Positions 1-6,441 of a DNA stretch of 11,893 bases are shown piece by piece. Source of the stretch: DASQBT01 sp049578545. Lineage in GTDB: Bacteria > Pseudomonadota > Gammaproteobacteria > Burkholderiales > Thiobacillaceae. The position numbers were made by a program, and so were the translations under genes. Where the stretch lies: the NCBI GenBank assembly GCA_049578545.1, contig JBAUMF010000108.1:1-11893 (forward strand), in the 5' to 3' direction. Position 1 is the stretch's first letter. Every line of letters starts with the position of its first letter. The notes under the pieces are model-generated. The model had not been told where the DNA came from. It made no database searches and worked only from the letters and a program-made list of their open reading frames with translations.

Positions 1-2126
1 TCGACCTGGCCGTGCTGGGCGGCCTGAAAGATGACAAGGTCCTGAAGGGCTACCAGGTGGTGCATTTCCAGCCGTTCGACCCGGTGCACAAGCGCACCGA
101 AGCGACCGTCAAGGGCGCGGACGGAAAACAATTCAAGGTGACCAAGGGCGCGCCGCAGGTGATCCTGGCGCTGGCGGCCAATGCCGGTGAAGTCAAGTCC
201 GCCGTCGACAAGGCGGTCAACGACTTTGCGGCGAGCGGCTTTCGGTCCCTAGGCGTCGCCCGGGCAGATGAGGAAGGCAAGTGGATGCTTGTCGGCGTGT
301 TGCCCTTGTTCGATCCGCCGCGGGAAGATGCCAAGGCAACCATCGCGACGGCGCTTGCGATGGGCGTGAAGGTCAAGATGGTGACGGGGGACGCACTGGC
401 CATCGCCAAGGAAACCGCCAAAAAGCTGGACATGGGCGCAAATATCCTCGATGCCTCCAGCCTGGGCGACTCGAAAAAGGAGGAGACCTCAGAGGTGGCC
501 GAGTCCATCGAAAAGGCCGACGGCTTTGCCCAGGTGTTTCCCGAACACAAGTTCCACATTGTGGATGTCCTGCAAAAACGTGGCCACATTGTCGGCATGA
601 CCGGCGACGGAGTGAATGACGCCCCCGCGCTGAAGAAGGCCGACTGTGGCATCGCCGTGTCGGACGCGACGGACGCGGCGCGCGCGGCGGCGGCTATCGT
701 ATTGATGACGCCCGGCCTGTCGGTGATCATCGACGCGATCAAGGAGAGCCGGAGAATCTTCCAGCGCATGAACAGCTACGCGATCTACCGCATCGCTGAA
801 ACGCTGCGCGTGCTGTTTTTCATGACGCTGGCAATCCTGGTGTTCAACTTTTATCCGTTGACGGCGGTGATGATCGTGATGCTGGCATTGCTCAATGACG
901 GCGCCATCCTGTCCATAGCTTATGACAATGTGCATTACAAGGATCAGCCCGAGGCCTGGAACATGCGCATGGTGCTGGGGATATCCTCGGTGCTGGGCGT
1001 CATCGGGGTCGTTGCAGCCTTCGGCCTGTTTTATCTCGGTGAACGCGTGTTTCACCTCGACCGCGCGCACATCCAGACGCTGATGTATTTGAAGCTGTCC
1101 GTGGCGGGACATCTGACGATTTTCCTCACTCGAACGCGCGGCCCGTTCTGGTCGATACGCCCCGCGCGGATTCTATGGGGGGCCGTGCTCGGCACGCAAA
1201 TCGTGGCGACGCTGATCGCGGTTTATGGATTGTTCATGACGCCTCTCGGCTGGAAATGGGCCGGATTCGTGTGGGGCTATGCACTTTTGTGGTTCGTCGT
1301 GAATGACCGCGTGAAACTGCTCGCCTATCGGATTTTTGATCCAGTCAAAACCGAGCCGAAAGCCGAAGCCAAGACTGATGCCAAAACAGTACCCGATGCT
1401 GAAACCAAGGCTGAACCGACGCCGGAATCCTTAGTCGGGTCAAAATCCGAAGCCACAGCAGAGACCACACCTGACGCCAAAGCTGAGGCGGAAACCAGGC
1501 CTGTAGTCGAACCTAAATCTAAAGCGAAAGAAGCTGAGACGAAAACCGAGACGAAAGCTGAAGCCAAAACTGTTGCTGAAGCCAAGCCCGCGGTGGAGGC
1601 GAAGCCCGAAGCCCAAGAAGTTGAGCCTAAGCCAGAAGTCAAGGTCGAAACAAAACCTGAAACCAAAGCCAAGACAACTTCAGATCTGACACCGCAGATC
1701 GCCACACGGGCGTATGAGCTTTACGAGCAGCAGGGCCGACGGGAGGGTCAATCAGTTCAGGATTGGGAGAAGGCGGAGCGGGAGATTCGGAAAGCTGATG
1801 TGAAGGCCGAGCCTGAAGCCAAGGCAGCGGCTAAGCCCGAGGGCAAAACCGAGCCGAAGCCCGAAATCAAAGCTGCTGAGTTTAAACCTGAAACCAAAGC
1901 TGCTGAGCCTAAACCTGAAACTGAGGTTGGGCCGCAGACCGAAGCCAATGCCGAAACTAAAGCTGAAACCAAGGTCAAGGCGCCGTCCGATTTGACGCCG
2001 CAACTCGTCAAGCGAGTCCATCAACTCTACGAGGACCTGGGGCGCAAGGAGGTTCAAGCAGTTGAAGAATTGGAGAAGGCGGAGCGGGAGAATCGTAAAG
2101 ATGAACCGGATGGACCCCAGAAATAA
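1..2126 (+). CDS. Proton-efflux P-type ATPase (P3A-like), 5'-truncated, with long C-terminal tail
   Basis: The reading frame is open at the window edge, so the start, the first transmembrane helices and the phosphorylated DKTGT loop lie upstream. Counting from the codon at 12, visible landmarks are FDPVHKRTEAT (about 22-32) and KGAP (45-48) of the nucleotide-binding domain, MVTGD (123-127) and the hinge TGDGVNDAP (197-205). About six hydrophobic segments follow to about residue 440. FDPV.KR.EAT and GIAVSDATDAARAAAAIVL match plasma-membrane H+-ATPases of fungi, plants and some bacteria better than metal or Ca pumps. Such enzymes use ATP to export protons across the inner membrane. From about residue 444 a roughly 260-residue hydrophilic Lys/Glu/Ala/Pro/Thr tail follows; it holds two DUF2934-like units and is not part of the usual pump. 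The stop lies 37 nt before the PPK2 start, so an operon is likely. Ion specificity is inferred from similarity only. Confidence 0.9.
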   Translation, partial: DLAVLGGLKDDKVLKGYQVVHFQPFDPVHKRTEATVKGADGKQFKVTKGAPQVILALAANAGEVKSAVDKAVNDFAASGFRSLGVARADEEGKWMLVGVLPLFDPPREDAKATIATALAMGVKVKMVTGDALAIAKETAKKLDMGANILDASSLGDSKKEETSEVAESIEKADGFAQVFPEHKFHIVDVLQKRGHIVGMTGDGVNDAPALKKADCGIAVSDATDAARAAAAIVLMTPGLSVIIDAIKESRRIFQRMNSYAIYRIAETLRVLFFMTLAILVFNFYPLTAVMIVMLALLNDGAILSIAYDNVHYKDQPEAWNMRMVLGISSVLGVIGVVAAFGLFYLGERVFHLDRAHIQTLMYLKLSVAGHLTIFLTRTRGPFWSIRPARILWGAVLGTQIVATLIAVYGLFMTPLGWKWAGFVWGYALLWFVVNDRVKLLAYRIFDPVKTEPKAEAKTDAKTVPDAETKAEPTPESLVGSKSEATAETTPDAKAEAETRPVVEPKSKAKEAETKTETKAEAKTVAEAKPAVEAKPEAQEVEPKPEVKVETKPETKAKTTSDLTPQIATRAYELYEQQGRREGQSVQDWEKAEREIRKADVKAEPEAKAAAKPEGKTEPKPEIKAAEFKPETKAAEPKPETEVGPQTEANAETKAETKVKAPSDLTPQLVKRVHQLYEDLGRKEVQAVEELEKAERENRKDEPDGPQK
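1689..2096 (+). repeat. Two DUF2934-like units within the ATPase tail
   Basis: Two related segments lie in the ATPase tail at residues about 560-595 and 662-697 of the visible frame. Both begin TPQ, contain a [AH].[EQ]LYE..GR.E core and end in EKAERE.RK. They resemble the short DUF2934 domain (RAYELYE..GR.EG....W..AE.E). The encoding DNA shares a 19-base identical run, GAGAAGGCGGAGCGGGAGA, suggesting internal duplication. The second copy has lost the Trp (DWEKAE became ELEKAE). Between and before them run loosely periodic KAE/KPE/ETK strings. The role of DUF2934 is not known to me; it is normally found in small free-standing proteins. Confidence 0.7.
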
Positions 2127-2163
2127 ACAGCGCTTGGCAGCGCGACTGACTGAGAGGATGAAG

Positions 2164-3048
2164 ATGAAGATCAAATTGAAGGATTTCTGTGTACAGGAAG
2201 GCGAAAAGGTCGATCTCGAGAAGTGGCCGACGCTGGTGAAACCAGCGTACAAGTCGAAAAAGGAGTACAACAAATACCTTGAAGAACAAGTGGAGGAGCT
2301 AAGTGAACTGCAACGCCTTCACTACGCCTCCAACCGCTACGCGGTGTTGCTGATCTTTCAGGCCATGGACGCCGCCGGCAAGGATGGCGCCATCCGGCAC
2401 GTCATGTCCGGCGTCAATCCGCAAGGCTGCCAGGTATTCAGCTTCAAGCATCCGAGCGCCACGGAACTGGAACATGATTTTCTCTGGCGTACCACTCGTG
2501 ATCTGCCGGAACGCGGCCGCATCGGCATCTTCAACCGATCCTATTATGAGGAGGTGTTGATCGTTCGCGTGCATCCTGAGATTCTGCGCAGTGAAAACCT
2601 GCCGGACGAATTGCTCGACGAAAAGACAATCTGGCAGAAGCGCTATCGTTCCATCGTCGACCTGGAAAATCATCTTTACGCTAACGGCACACGCATCATC
2701 AAGTTCTTCCTTCACCTATCTAAGGAAGAGCAGCGCAAACGTTTTCTCGATCGTATCGATGAACCCGAAAAAAACTGGAAATTCAGTCAGGCAGACATTG
2801 TAGAGCGGGGATTCTGGAAGCAATACATGCAGGCCTATGAGGGATGCCTGAGTGCAACGAGCACAAAGAATGCACCGTGGTATGTGGTGCCAGCCGACGA
2901 CAAGGAGAATGCCCGGCTGATCGTTTCGCAGATTATTCTCGATACTTTTAACTCACTCAAGATGCGCTACCCAAAAACCGATGCAGGGCGCCGACAGGAA
3001 CTGCTCTCTATCCGCAACCAGTTGATGAAGGAAGGTCCGGGCAACTGA
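2164..3048 (+). CDS. ppk2: Polyphosphate kinase 2 family (polyphosphate:nucleotide phosphotransferase)
   Basis: A soluble 294-residue protein. PPK2 enzymes transfer phosphate between polyphosphate and nucleoside mono- or diphosphates. Using the ATG at 2164, the Walker A-like loop FQAMDAAGKDGA is at residues 65-76. The Walker B-like/substrate segment GIFNRSYYEEVLIVRV is at about 121-136, and the lid region with DRIDEPEKNWKFS is near 200. SKKEY...YASNRYA.LLIFQAMDAAGKDGAI and MSGVNPQGCQV are typical of the branch annotated as polyphosphate:nucleotide phosphotransferase, often class III-like. The frame could start earlier (TTG 2062, ATG 2101, 2110, 2158) inside the ATPase gene. I chose 2164 because GAGAGG at 2152-2157 is well spaced and family members begin here. 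Substrate preference (AMP or ADP) cannot be read with certainty. Position after the proton ATPase suggests co-expression. Confidence 0.92.
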   Translation: MKIKLKDFCVQEGEKVDLEKWPTLVKPAYKSKKEYNKYLEEQVEELSELQRLHYASNRYAVLLIFQAMDAAGKDGAIRHVMSGVNPQGCQVFSFKHPSATELEHDFLWRTTRDLPERGRIGIFNRSYYEEVLIVRVHPEILRSENLPDELLDEKTIWQKRYRSIVDLENHLYANGTRIIKFFLHLSKEEQRKRFLDRIDEPEKNWKFSQADIVERGFWKQYMQAYEGCLSATSTKNAPWYVVPADDKENARLIVSQIILDTFNSLKMRYPKTDAGRRQELLSIRNQLMKEGPGN

Positions 3049-3402
3049 CCCAGCGGCGCTGGCAAGGTCCCCCGGGAGAGTGGGAAGCGCCGCGACCAGG
3101 GCGCAGCGCAGGGACACGATGGGGGTGGGGGGAAACAGACTTGGCGCATCGGAGCGCCGGAGTCGCAAAGCACCTCGCCGAGAGGCATCGGGACCAATTC
3201 CGGATTGAGGAAGATGCGCGCGCGAGTTCTCGACCCTCCCGAGGATGGGGATGTGGACACGGAGTTATGGCCAGGTTACTTATAGGCAGCGTCAGACGAA
3301 AGGGGGGACAGCAGACAAGCTTGAACCTACTGCTACCGCGCCACATCTCTACTCTACCGTTTCTGGGAGGGACTGCTATCCCGTTAGAATATGGCACGCA
3401 GC
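3049..3402. other. Gene-free, GC-rich stretch after ppk2
   Basis: No convincing gene on either strand. A small hairpin (CCAGC-GGC-GCTGG, 3050-3062) begins just after the ppk2 stop and could help end transcription, but no T tract follows. From about 3063 to 3250 the minus strand gives Pro/His/Arg-rich open frames (PHPHPRE-like), a pattern common in GC-rich intergenic repeats, not in proteins. Overlapping long frames have no ribosome-binding site or recognisable domain. Confidence 0.5.
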
Positions 3403-3619
3403 GGCCGTTCCCAACTCAGCGGATGCGGCTATGCAAGTTGTCGGCCTACACCTCCATGATTGCTGGCATCAGCCCTTGAGGTCCAGCGATAGTTTCAAAA
3501 GACTTCCCGTTTTCTCAAAGATAAGTGCGGCAGCGAACGGAACGCCGCTGGAAAAGCGGAGACAATCCGCTCTCGAATGGCACGCCCTGGACTTGGCTGG
3601 GCGCGAATACTTGAACCAA
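3403..3619 (+). repeat. 217-bp element, copy 1, upstream of the Met-rich protein gene
   Basis: Copy 1 of a sequence repeated in inverted orientation at 8296-8511. Both copies begin GGCCGTTCCCA and end TTGAACCAA, with identical runs such as GCGGCTATGCAAG, CTGGCATCAGCCCTTGAGGT and GCGAACGGAACGCCGCTGG. Hand alignment gives roughly three quarters identity with few indels. Possible stems are TTGTC 3438-3442 with GACAA 3561-3565, ACCTC 3450-3454 with GAGGT 3478-3482, GCTG 3462-3465 with CAGC 3470-3473 (GCAT loop), and CCAGCG 3483-3488 with CGCTGG 3546-3551. The element ends 61 nt before the ATG at 3681. It may be a leader RNA, a small RNA or a decayed small mobile element. Frames are not conserved between copies, which argues against coding. 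Confidence 0.75.
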
Positions 3620-3680
3620 GGTTGCTTATGCGTGCAGGCGTATCCTGCTGAGCCCCTCGATAATCCTTTAGGAGAGAATC

Positions 3681-4418
3681 ATGAAAGCCAAATCAATCGT
3701 TATTGCCATCAGCATGATGCTGACAACTTCGGCCTGGGCTCATGCCCCCAATGCTGATGCGGCTGCACCTGCCAGCACTTCTGCACCCATGGACATGACT
3801 GCGCCCGCGGAAGCGTCCGCGCCTGTCGCCGCTGAACTGCCTGCAGCCGATGCCGCTCCGGCTCAATTCCAGAAGATCGATGAAAACCTGGACAGGATGC
3901 ACGCCCTGGTTGGACAAATGAAGGATGCCAAAGATCCAGCAGAACGGCACAAACTCATGACGGAATACATGACTGCCCAGCATGAAAACATGATGCTCGT
4001 CCGCGACGCCATGGGCATGGGTGGTCCCGGCATGGGCATGATGGGTAAGAAAGGCTGCGACATGGATGGTATGCGCGGTAGGGGTGGCATGGACATGATG
4101 GGCAAGAAAAACTGTGACATCGACGATATGCGCGGTATGGGCATGATGGGTGGCATGCGCGGCATGGGAAAGAACTGCGACATGGACAAGATGGGTAAGC
4201 GAGATTGTGACTGCGACGACATGCGCGGCATGGGTGGTATGGGTGGTATGGGTGGTATGGGTATGCGTCGCGGCATGGGCATGACGGGCGCAGGCATGGG
4301 TCCTGGCATGCGCGGCATGGACGGCATGCGTGATGAGGCCACGACGGCCCGCATTGAATCGCTGGAGAAGCGTCTGGATGTCTTGCAGGAAATGATGAAG
4401 ATGATGATGCAGCGCTAA
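3681..4418 (+). CDS. Exported Met/Gly/Cys-rich protein, putative metal-binding
   Basis: A 245-residue protein with a clear signal peptide (MKAKSIVIAISMMLTTSAWA-HA) and a strong ribosome-binding site, AGGAGAG at 3670-3676. After an Ala/Pro-rich linker (23-62) comes a helical segment (about 62-110). A Met/Gly-rich region (111-216) follows with four spaced Cys motifs: CDMDGM at 126, CDIDDM at 145, CDMDKM at 166 and CDCDDM at 176. A short coiled-coil-like end has EMMKMMMQR. About 37 Met fall between residues 104 and 245. Met-rich periplasmic regions often bind Cu(I) or act as oxidant sinks, and the Cys-Asp-x-Asp-x-Met pattern adds thiol and carboxylate ligands; metal binding here is inference. 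I recognise no named family. A 9-bp unit ATGGGTGGT is tandemly repeated around 4231-4257. Copy 1 of the 217-bp element lies just upstream. Confidence 0.85.
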   Translation: MKAKSIVIAISMMLTTSAWAHAPNADAAAPASTSAPMDMTAPAEASAPVAAELPAADAAPAQFQKIDENLDRMHALVGQMKDAKDPAERHKLMTEYMTAQHENMMLVRDAMGMGGPGMGMMGKKGCDMDGMRGRGGMDMMGKKNCDIDDMRGMGMMGGMRGMGKNCDMDKMGKRDCDCDDMRGMGGMGGMGGMGMRRGMGMTGAGMGPGMRGMDGMRDEATTARIESLEKRLDVLQEMMKMMMQR

Positions 4419-4528
4419 GAAGGGCGGGCGGGGCGGCAACATGCCATGCCTGCATGCAGTCTGCTTCTGATGGCTGTGCGGCAGCAGGGGCTTCCGGTTG
4501 CAATACGACGAATCGGTCACGCAGCGTA

Positions 4529-4553
4529 GCGGGTTGAATGGATTTCAACCCGC
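4529..4553 (+). terminator. Perfect 10-bp hairpin, likely terminator
   Basis: GCGGGTTGAA (4529-4538) pairs perfectly with TTCAACCCGC (4544-4553) around a 5-nt loop. It lies about 110 nt after the Met-rich gene and about 90 nt from the 3' end of the convergent membrane-protein gene, so it may separate the two. The following bases on the + strand (GACCTTCTTGT) are only moderately T-rich, so termination is probable but unproven. Confidence 0.5.
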
Positions 4554-4639
4554 GACCTTCTTGTGCGCAGGCCCACATCCTCTCGATGCCCGCGGTCACA
4601 CGTACGGTTGAGCACGACGGTGACGACCTTTGAGATACG

Positions 4640-4831
4640 TCAGCGGCCGATACGTATGCTGTTAAGAGATCCCAACACGCCGAAAGCCTGCAGTAACCAT
4701 ATCACGACAGCAATGACGACGACGACATTCAGGATGTTCTTGATCTTTCGATCCATGGGTATGTAGCTATTGACGAGCCAAAGCAGTACGCCAACAACGA
4801 TCAAGACAATGACCAAGTTGATCAGAGGCAT
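4640..4831 (-). CDS. Thivi_2564-type small membrane protein
   Basis: A 63-residue protein of two hydrophobic helices, about residues 3-22 and 33-53, joined by the loop NSYIPMDRKIKN. The end is short and basic (SIRIGR). The opening MPLINLVIVLIVVGVLLWLV and the IPMDRKIKNILNVVVVIAVV stretch match the small proteobacterial family named after Thivi_2564, recalled from memory. Its function is unknown to me. The start is supported by AGGAGA on the minus strand (complement of 4838-4843). It is transcribed convergently to the Met-rich gene, and a good sigma70-like promoter lies 56 nt or more upstream. Confidence 0.85.
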   Translation of the reverse strand: MPLINLVIVLIVVGVLLWLVNSYIPMDRKIKNILNVVVVIAVVIWLLQAFGVLGSLNSIRIGR

Positions 4832-4886
4832 GCGGATTCTCCTGTCAGATTGTTAGATTGCTGGGGGCAGCGACGCAATAGTGAAG

Positions 4887-4914
4887 AAATTACTTCGTAT
4901 GATGTATATGTCAA
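4887..4914 (-). promoter_or_regulatory. Sigma70-like promoter for the small membrane protein
   Basis: Reading the minus strand, a perfect -35 TTGACA (complement of 4909-4914) is followed after 16 nt by TAATTT (complement of 4887-4892). That places a transcription start about 45-50 nt upstream of the ATG at 4831. The -10 matches the consensus at four of six positions. This is a pattern match only. Confidence 0.5.
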
Positions 4915-5071
4915 TGCTCCTTCCAGGCTGGGGTAAAACCTAACGTAATAATCGTAGGCTATTCCCATGATGAAGCTCAGTCTGTACGATGACGCACATA
5001 GCACCAAACTCGCGCACGGCCGAACATGTCGGCAATGGGTGCGAGGAAACTTCAGGGCGAGGAAGGATAAC

Positions 5072-5101
5072 GTTTCCGCCTAGGCGCAAATGTACTATAA
5101 G
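5072..5101 (+). promoter_or_regulatory. Possible promoter of the structured leader
   Basis: TATAAG at 5096-5101 is a good -10 candidate and would start RNA at about 5108, exactly where the hairpin series begins. The -35 position (TTTCCG near 5073) is a poor match. An inverted repeat, GGAAAC at 5045-5050 and GTTTCC at 5072-5077, overlaps this -35 area and could be an activator or repressor site. Confidence 0.3.
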
Positions 5102-5110
5102 ATCAGCATG

Positions 5111-5247
5111 CCTCTAAAATTACAGAGGGACCGTTCTGTGAACGGTTTAGAGTTAACTCTGTCGGGCCTGAAAACCCGCCAGATTGTGTGACACCAGCTG
5201 TCGCGTCAGTGGGACGCACCGGCTTGAAAGGCCGGTGCGCGGCCACT
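5111..5247 (+). promoter_or_regulatory. Densely structured leader (candidate cis-RNA) upstream of the Gly-rich gene
   Basis: A run of perfect short stems. ACCGTTC 5130-5136 pairs GAACGGT 5140-5146, nested in ACAGAG 5122-5127 with CTCTGT 5157-5162. CGGG 5163-5166 pairs CCCG 5175-5178, and GACA 5190-5193 pairs TGTC 5199-5202. CGCACCGGC 5215-5223 pairs GCCGGTGCG 5231-5239 and is enclosed by AGTGG 5208-5212 with CCACT 5243-5247. Mutually exclusive partners also exist: CCTCT 5111-5115 with AGAGG 5124-5128, CTCTAAA 5112-5118 with TTTAGAG 5146-5152, and GCGTC 5203-5207 with GACGC 5213-5217. It ends 80 nt before the ATG at 5328. I recognise no known riboswitch class. Confidence 0.5.
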
Positions 5248-5327
5248 TCGATAAGTTGGTATTCTGGCAGGCATTCAATACGGGCCTGCCCCATGTGACA
5301 ACGTTGAAATAGCAGGAGGCACCGTTT

Positions 5328-5735
5328 ATGACTCAGACCTATCGAATCTCCGTATACCGCCGCATGGCAGTGGCAGTCATCGCCGTCGCAGCCGTGGCGT
5401 CCGGGCTACCGGTACAGGCGCAAGACCGGCGTGGTGGAGGCCACGAACAGCCGGCTTACCAAGGTGGGTATCGCGGTGGCCATGGCGACAATCGTGGTGG
5501 CCATGGCGGGTATCGTGGTGGCCATGGCGGGTATCGCGGTGGCGGTGGCGACAATCGCGATGGCGGTGGCGACGATCATGGTGGTCTACTCATCGGCGCG
5601 CTGTTGGGGGCGTTCGTGGGTGCAGCCTTAGTGGGTGCCCAGTCGCCGCCGGCCGTGGTTTACTCTGCACCGCCGCCGCCTCCCCCGCCGGGGGTCGATT
5701 ATTACTATCCCAATAGCTATCCTCCCGGCTACTGA
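5328..5735 (+). CDS. Exported Gly-rich protein with glycine-zipper segment
   Basis: A 135-residue protein. A basic N-terminus precedes a hydrophobic signal (MAVAVIAVAAVASGLPVQA-QD). A Gly/Arg/His/Asp-rich repeat region (about 35-85, units like YRGGHGG) follows, then a hydrophobic small-residue helix GLLIGALLGAFVGAALVGA, and a tail of seven prolines and tyrosines (PPPPPPPGVDYYYPNSYPPGY). AGGAGG at 5312-5317 supports the start. Exported proteins with such a Gly-zipper plus Pro/Tyr tail are common in proteobacteria and poorly characterised; I cannot name a function. The frame stays open after the TGA at 5733 right to the next gene's ATG, and the first codons there (APYAYQTQ) keep the Tyr/Pro flavour, so the stop may be recent. 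A long hairpin-rich leader precedes the gene. Confidence 0.8.
   Translation: MTQTYRISVYRRMAVAVIAVAAVASGLPVQAQDRRGGGHEQPAYQGGYRGGHGDNRGGHGGYRGGHGGYRGGGGDNRDGGGDDHGGLLIGALLGAFVGAALVGAQSPPAVVYSAPPPPPPPGVDYYYPNSYPPGY
5467..5584 (+). repeat. 21-bp tandem repeat inside the Gly-rich gene
   Basis: Five full 21-bp units start at 5467, 5488, 5509, 5530 and 5551, with a partial sixth, on the theme GGTATCGTGGTGGCCATGGCG. They encode a 7-residue unit such as YRGGHGG or NRGGHGG. Units 3 and 1 differ by one base, indicating recent duplication and likely length variation between strains. Confidence 0.8.
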
Positions 5736-5834
5736 GCCCCGTATGCGTATCAGACCCAAGCGTCCGGCCGCAAATACACCGACGTATCCTCATGCCGCCA
5801 TCGCCAATCCAACAACCAAATCCGAGGTCCAAAT

Positions 5835-6377
5835 ATGAAAAACTGCATTCGTAAAGCCACCCTGCCAACATTGTTGACGCTTGCCTTCCTCACAACTTCG
5901 GCTTGGGTACAAACAACGGCGGCAAGCAGTCCTGACACACGGTCTTCGAGTGTGCAGGCTGCCGCCCGTCACGCGCAAAAGCACGAAGACTTCGTAGAGA
6001 AGCGGATCAAGGATCTACACGCTCAGTTGAAGATCACCGACCAGCAGTCGCAACAATGGGATGCCTTCGCGCAAACGATGCGCGACAATGCGCAGAAGAT
6101 GGACCAAGCGTTCCGGGACCGTGCACAAAAGCTCCCATCGCTGAATGCCGATGACGCCATGAAGTCCTATGCTGCGTTAGCCCAGTTACACGCGGACAAC
6201 ATGCAGAAGCTGGCTGCTGCGTTCAGCGCTCTGTACGGCACGCTGTCCGACGATCAGAAAAAGACCGCAGATATCCTGTACCGGAATAAACATGGGAAAC
6301 GGCACGCGGCGGGGCGTAAACACAAGTCCGCGGCGCCAGCTGGTCCGGCTTCCGCACCGGTACCTGCGTCTAAGTAG
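5835..6377 (+). CDS. Spy/CpxP-like periplasmic protein (LTXXQ family)
   Basis: A 180-residue protein with a signal peptide (about 1-30) and a mostly helical, charged mature part. LKITDQQSQQWDAF at 65-78 and LSDDQKK at 137-143 are the paired LTxxQ-type motifs of the Spy/CpxP family, whose members act as periplasmic chaperones or envelope-stress sensors, sometimes with metals. A basic, Ala/Pro-rich tail (HGKRHAAGRKHKSAAPAGP) closes it. A weak GAGG lies at 5824-5827. The gene is 99 nt after the Gly-rich gene, on the same strand and in the same frame, so cotranscription is likely. The family assignment rests on motif and length; a direct role in envelope stress is inference. Confidence 0.82.
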   Translation: MKNCIRKATLPTLLTLAFLTTSAWVQTTAASSPDTRSSSVQAAARHAQKHEDFVEKRIKDLHAQLKITDQQSQQWDAFAQTMRDNAQKMDQAFRDRAQKLPSLNADDAMKSYAALAQLHADNMQKLAAAFSALYGTLSDDQKKTADILYRNKHGKRHAAGRKHKSAAPAGPASAPVPASK

Positions 6378-6392
6378 CGCTTCGTCACGTGA

Positions 6393-6417
6393 GCCGCGCC
6401 GGCTATTCCGGCGGGGC
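6393..6417 (+). terminator. GC-rich hairpin after the LTXXQ gene
   Basis: GCCGG 6398-6402 pairs CCGGC 6408-6412 around CTATT. The stem extends outward (C6397-G6413, then GCC 6393-6395 with GGC 6415-6417) across one G-G mismatch. It starts 16 nt after the stop. Only a few T residues follow, so it is a weak intrinsic terminator candidate. Confidence 0.4.
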
Positions 6418-6441
6418 TTAGCGCTTTCGATCAGGGCCTTG

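Noticed and set aside
50..769. 239-codon minus-strand frame opposite the ATPase
   Set aside because: Mirror of a conserved P-type ATPase coding region with high GC third positions; no ribosome-binding site or domain.
1325..1705. Ser/Ala/Val-rich minus-strand frames opposite the ATPase tail (also 1757-2011)
   Set aside because: Composition is the complement of the repetitive Lys/Glu/Ala codons; shadow frames.
3063..3250. Possible Pro/His/Arg-rich peptide gene on the minus strand
   Set aside because: Matches the look of GC-rich intergenic repeat sequence translated by chance; several overlapping frames are open equally.
3403..3619. CRISPR or tRNA explanation for the repeated element
   Set aside because: Only two distant copies, no spacers, no cloverleaf or CCA-like end, and length is far from tRNA size.
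3245..3757. 170-codon + frame across copy 1 of the repeat
   Set aside because: Overlaps the well-supported signal-peptide start at 3681 in another frame, and the corresponding copy 2 does not keep the frame.
3693..4520. 275-codon His/Thr-rich minus frame opposite the Met-rich gene
   Set aside because: Produced by reading ATG/GGC repeats in reverse; no start signal, and the + strand gene has signal peptide and ribosome-binding site.
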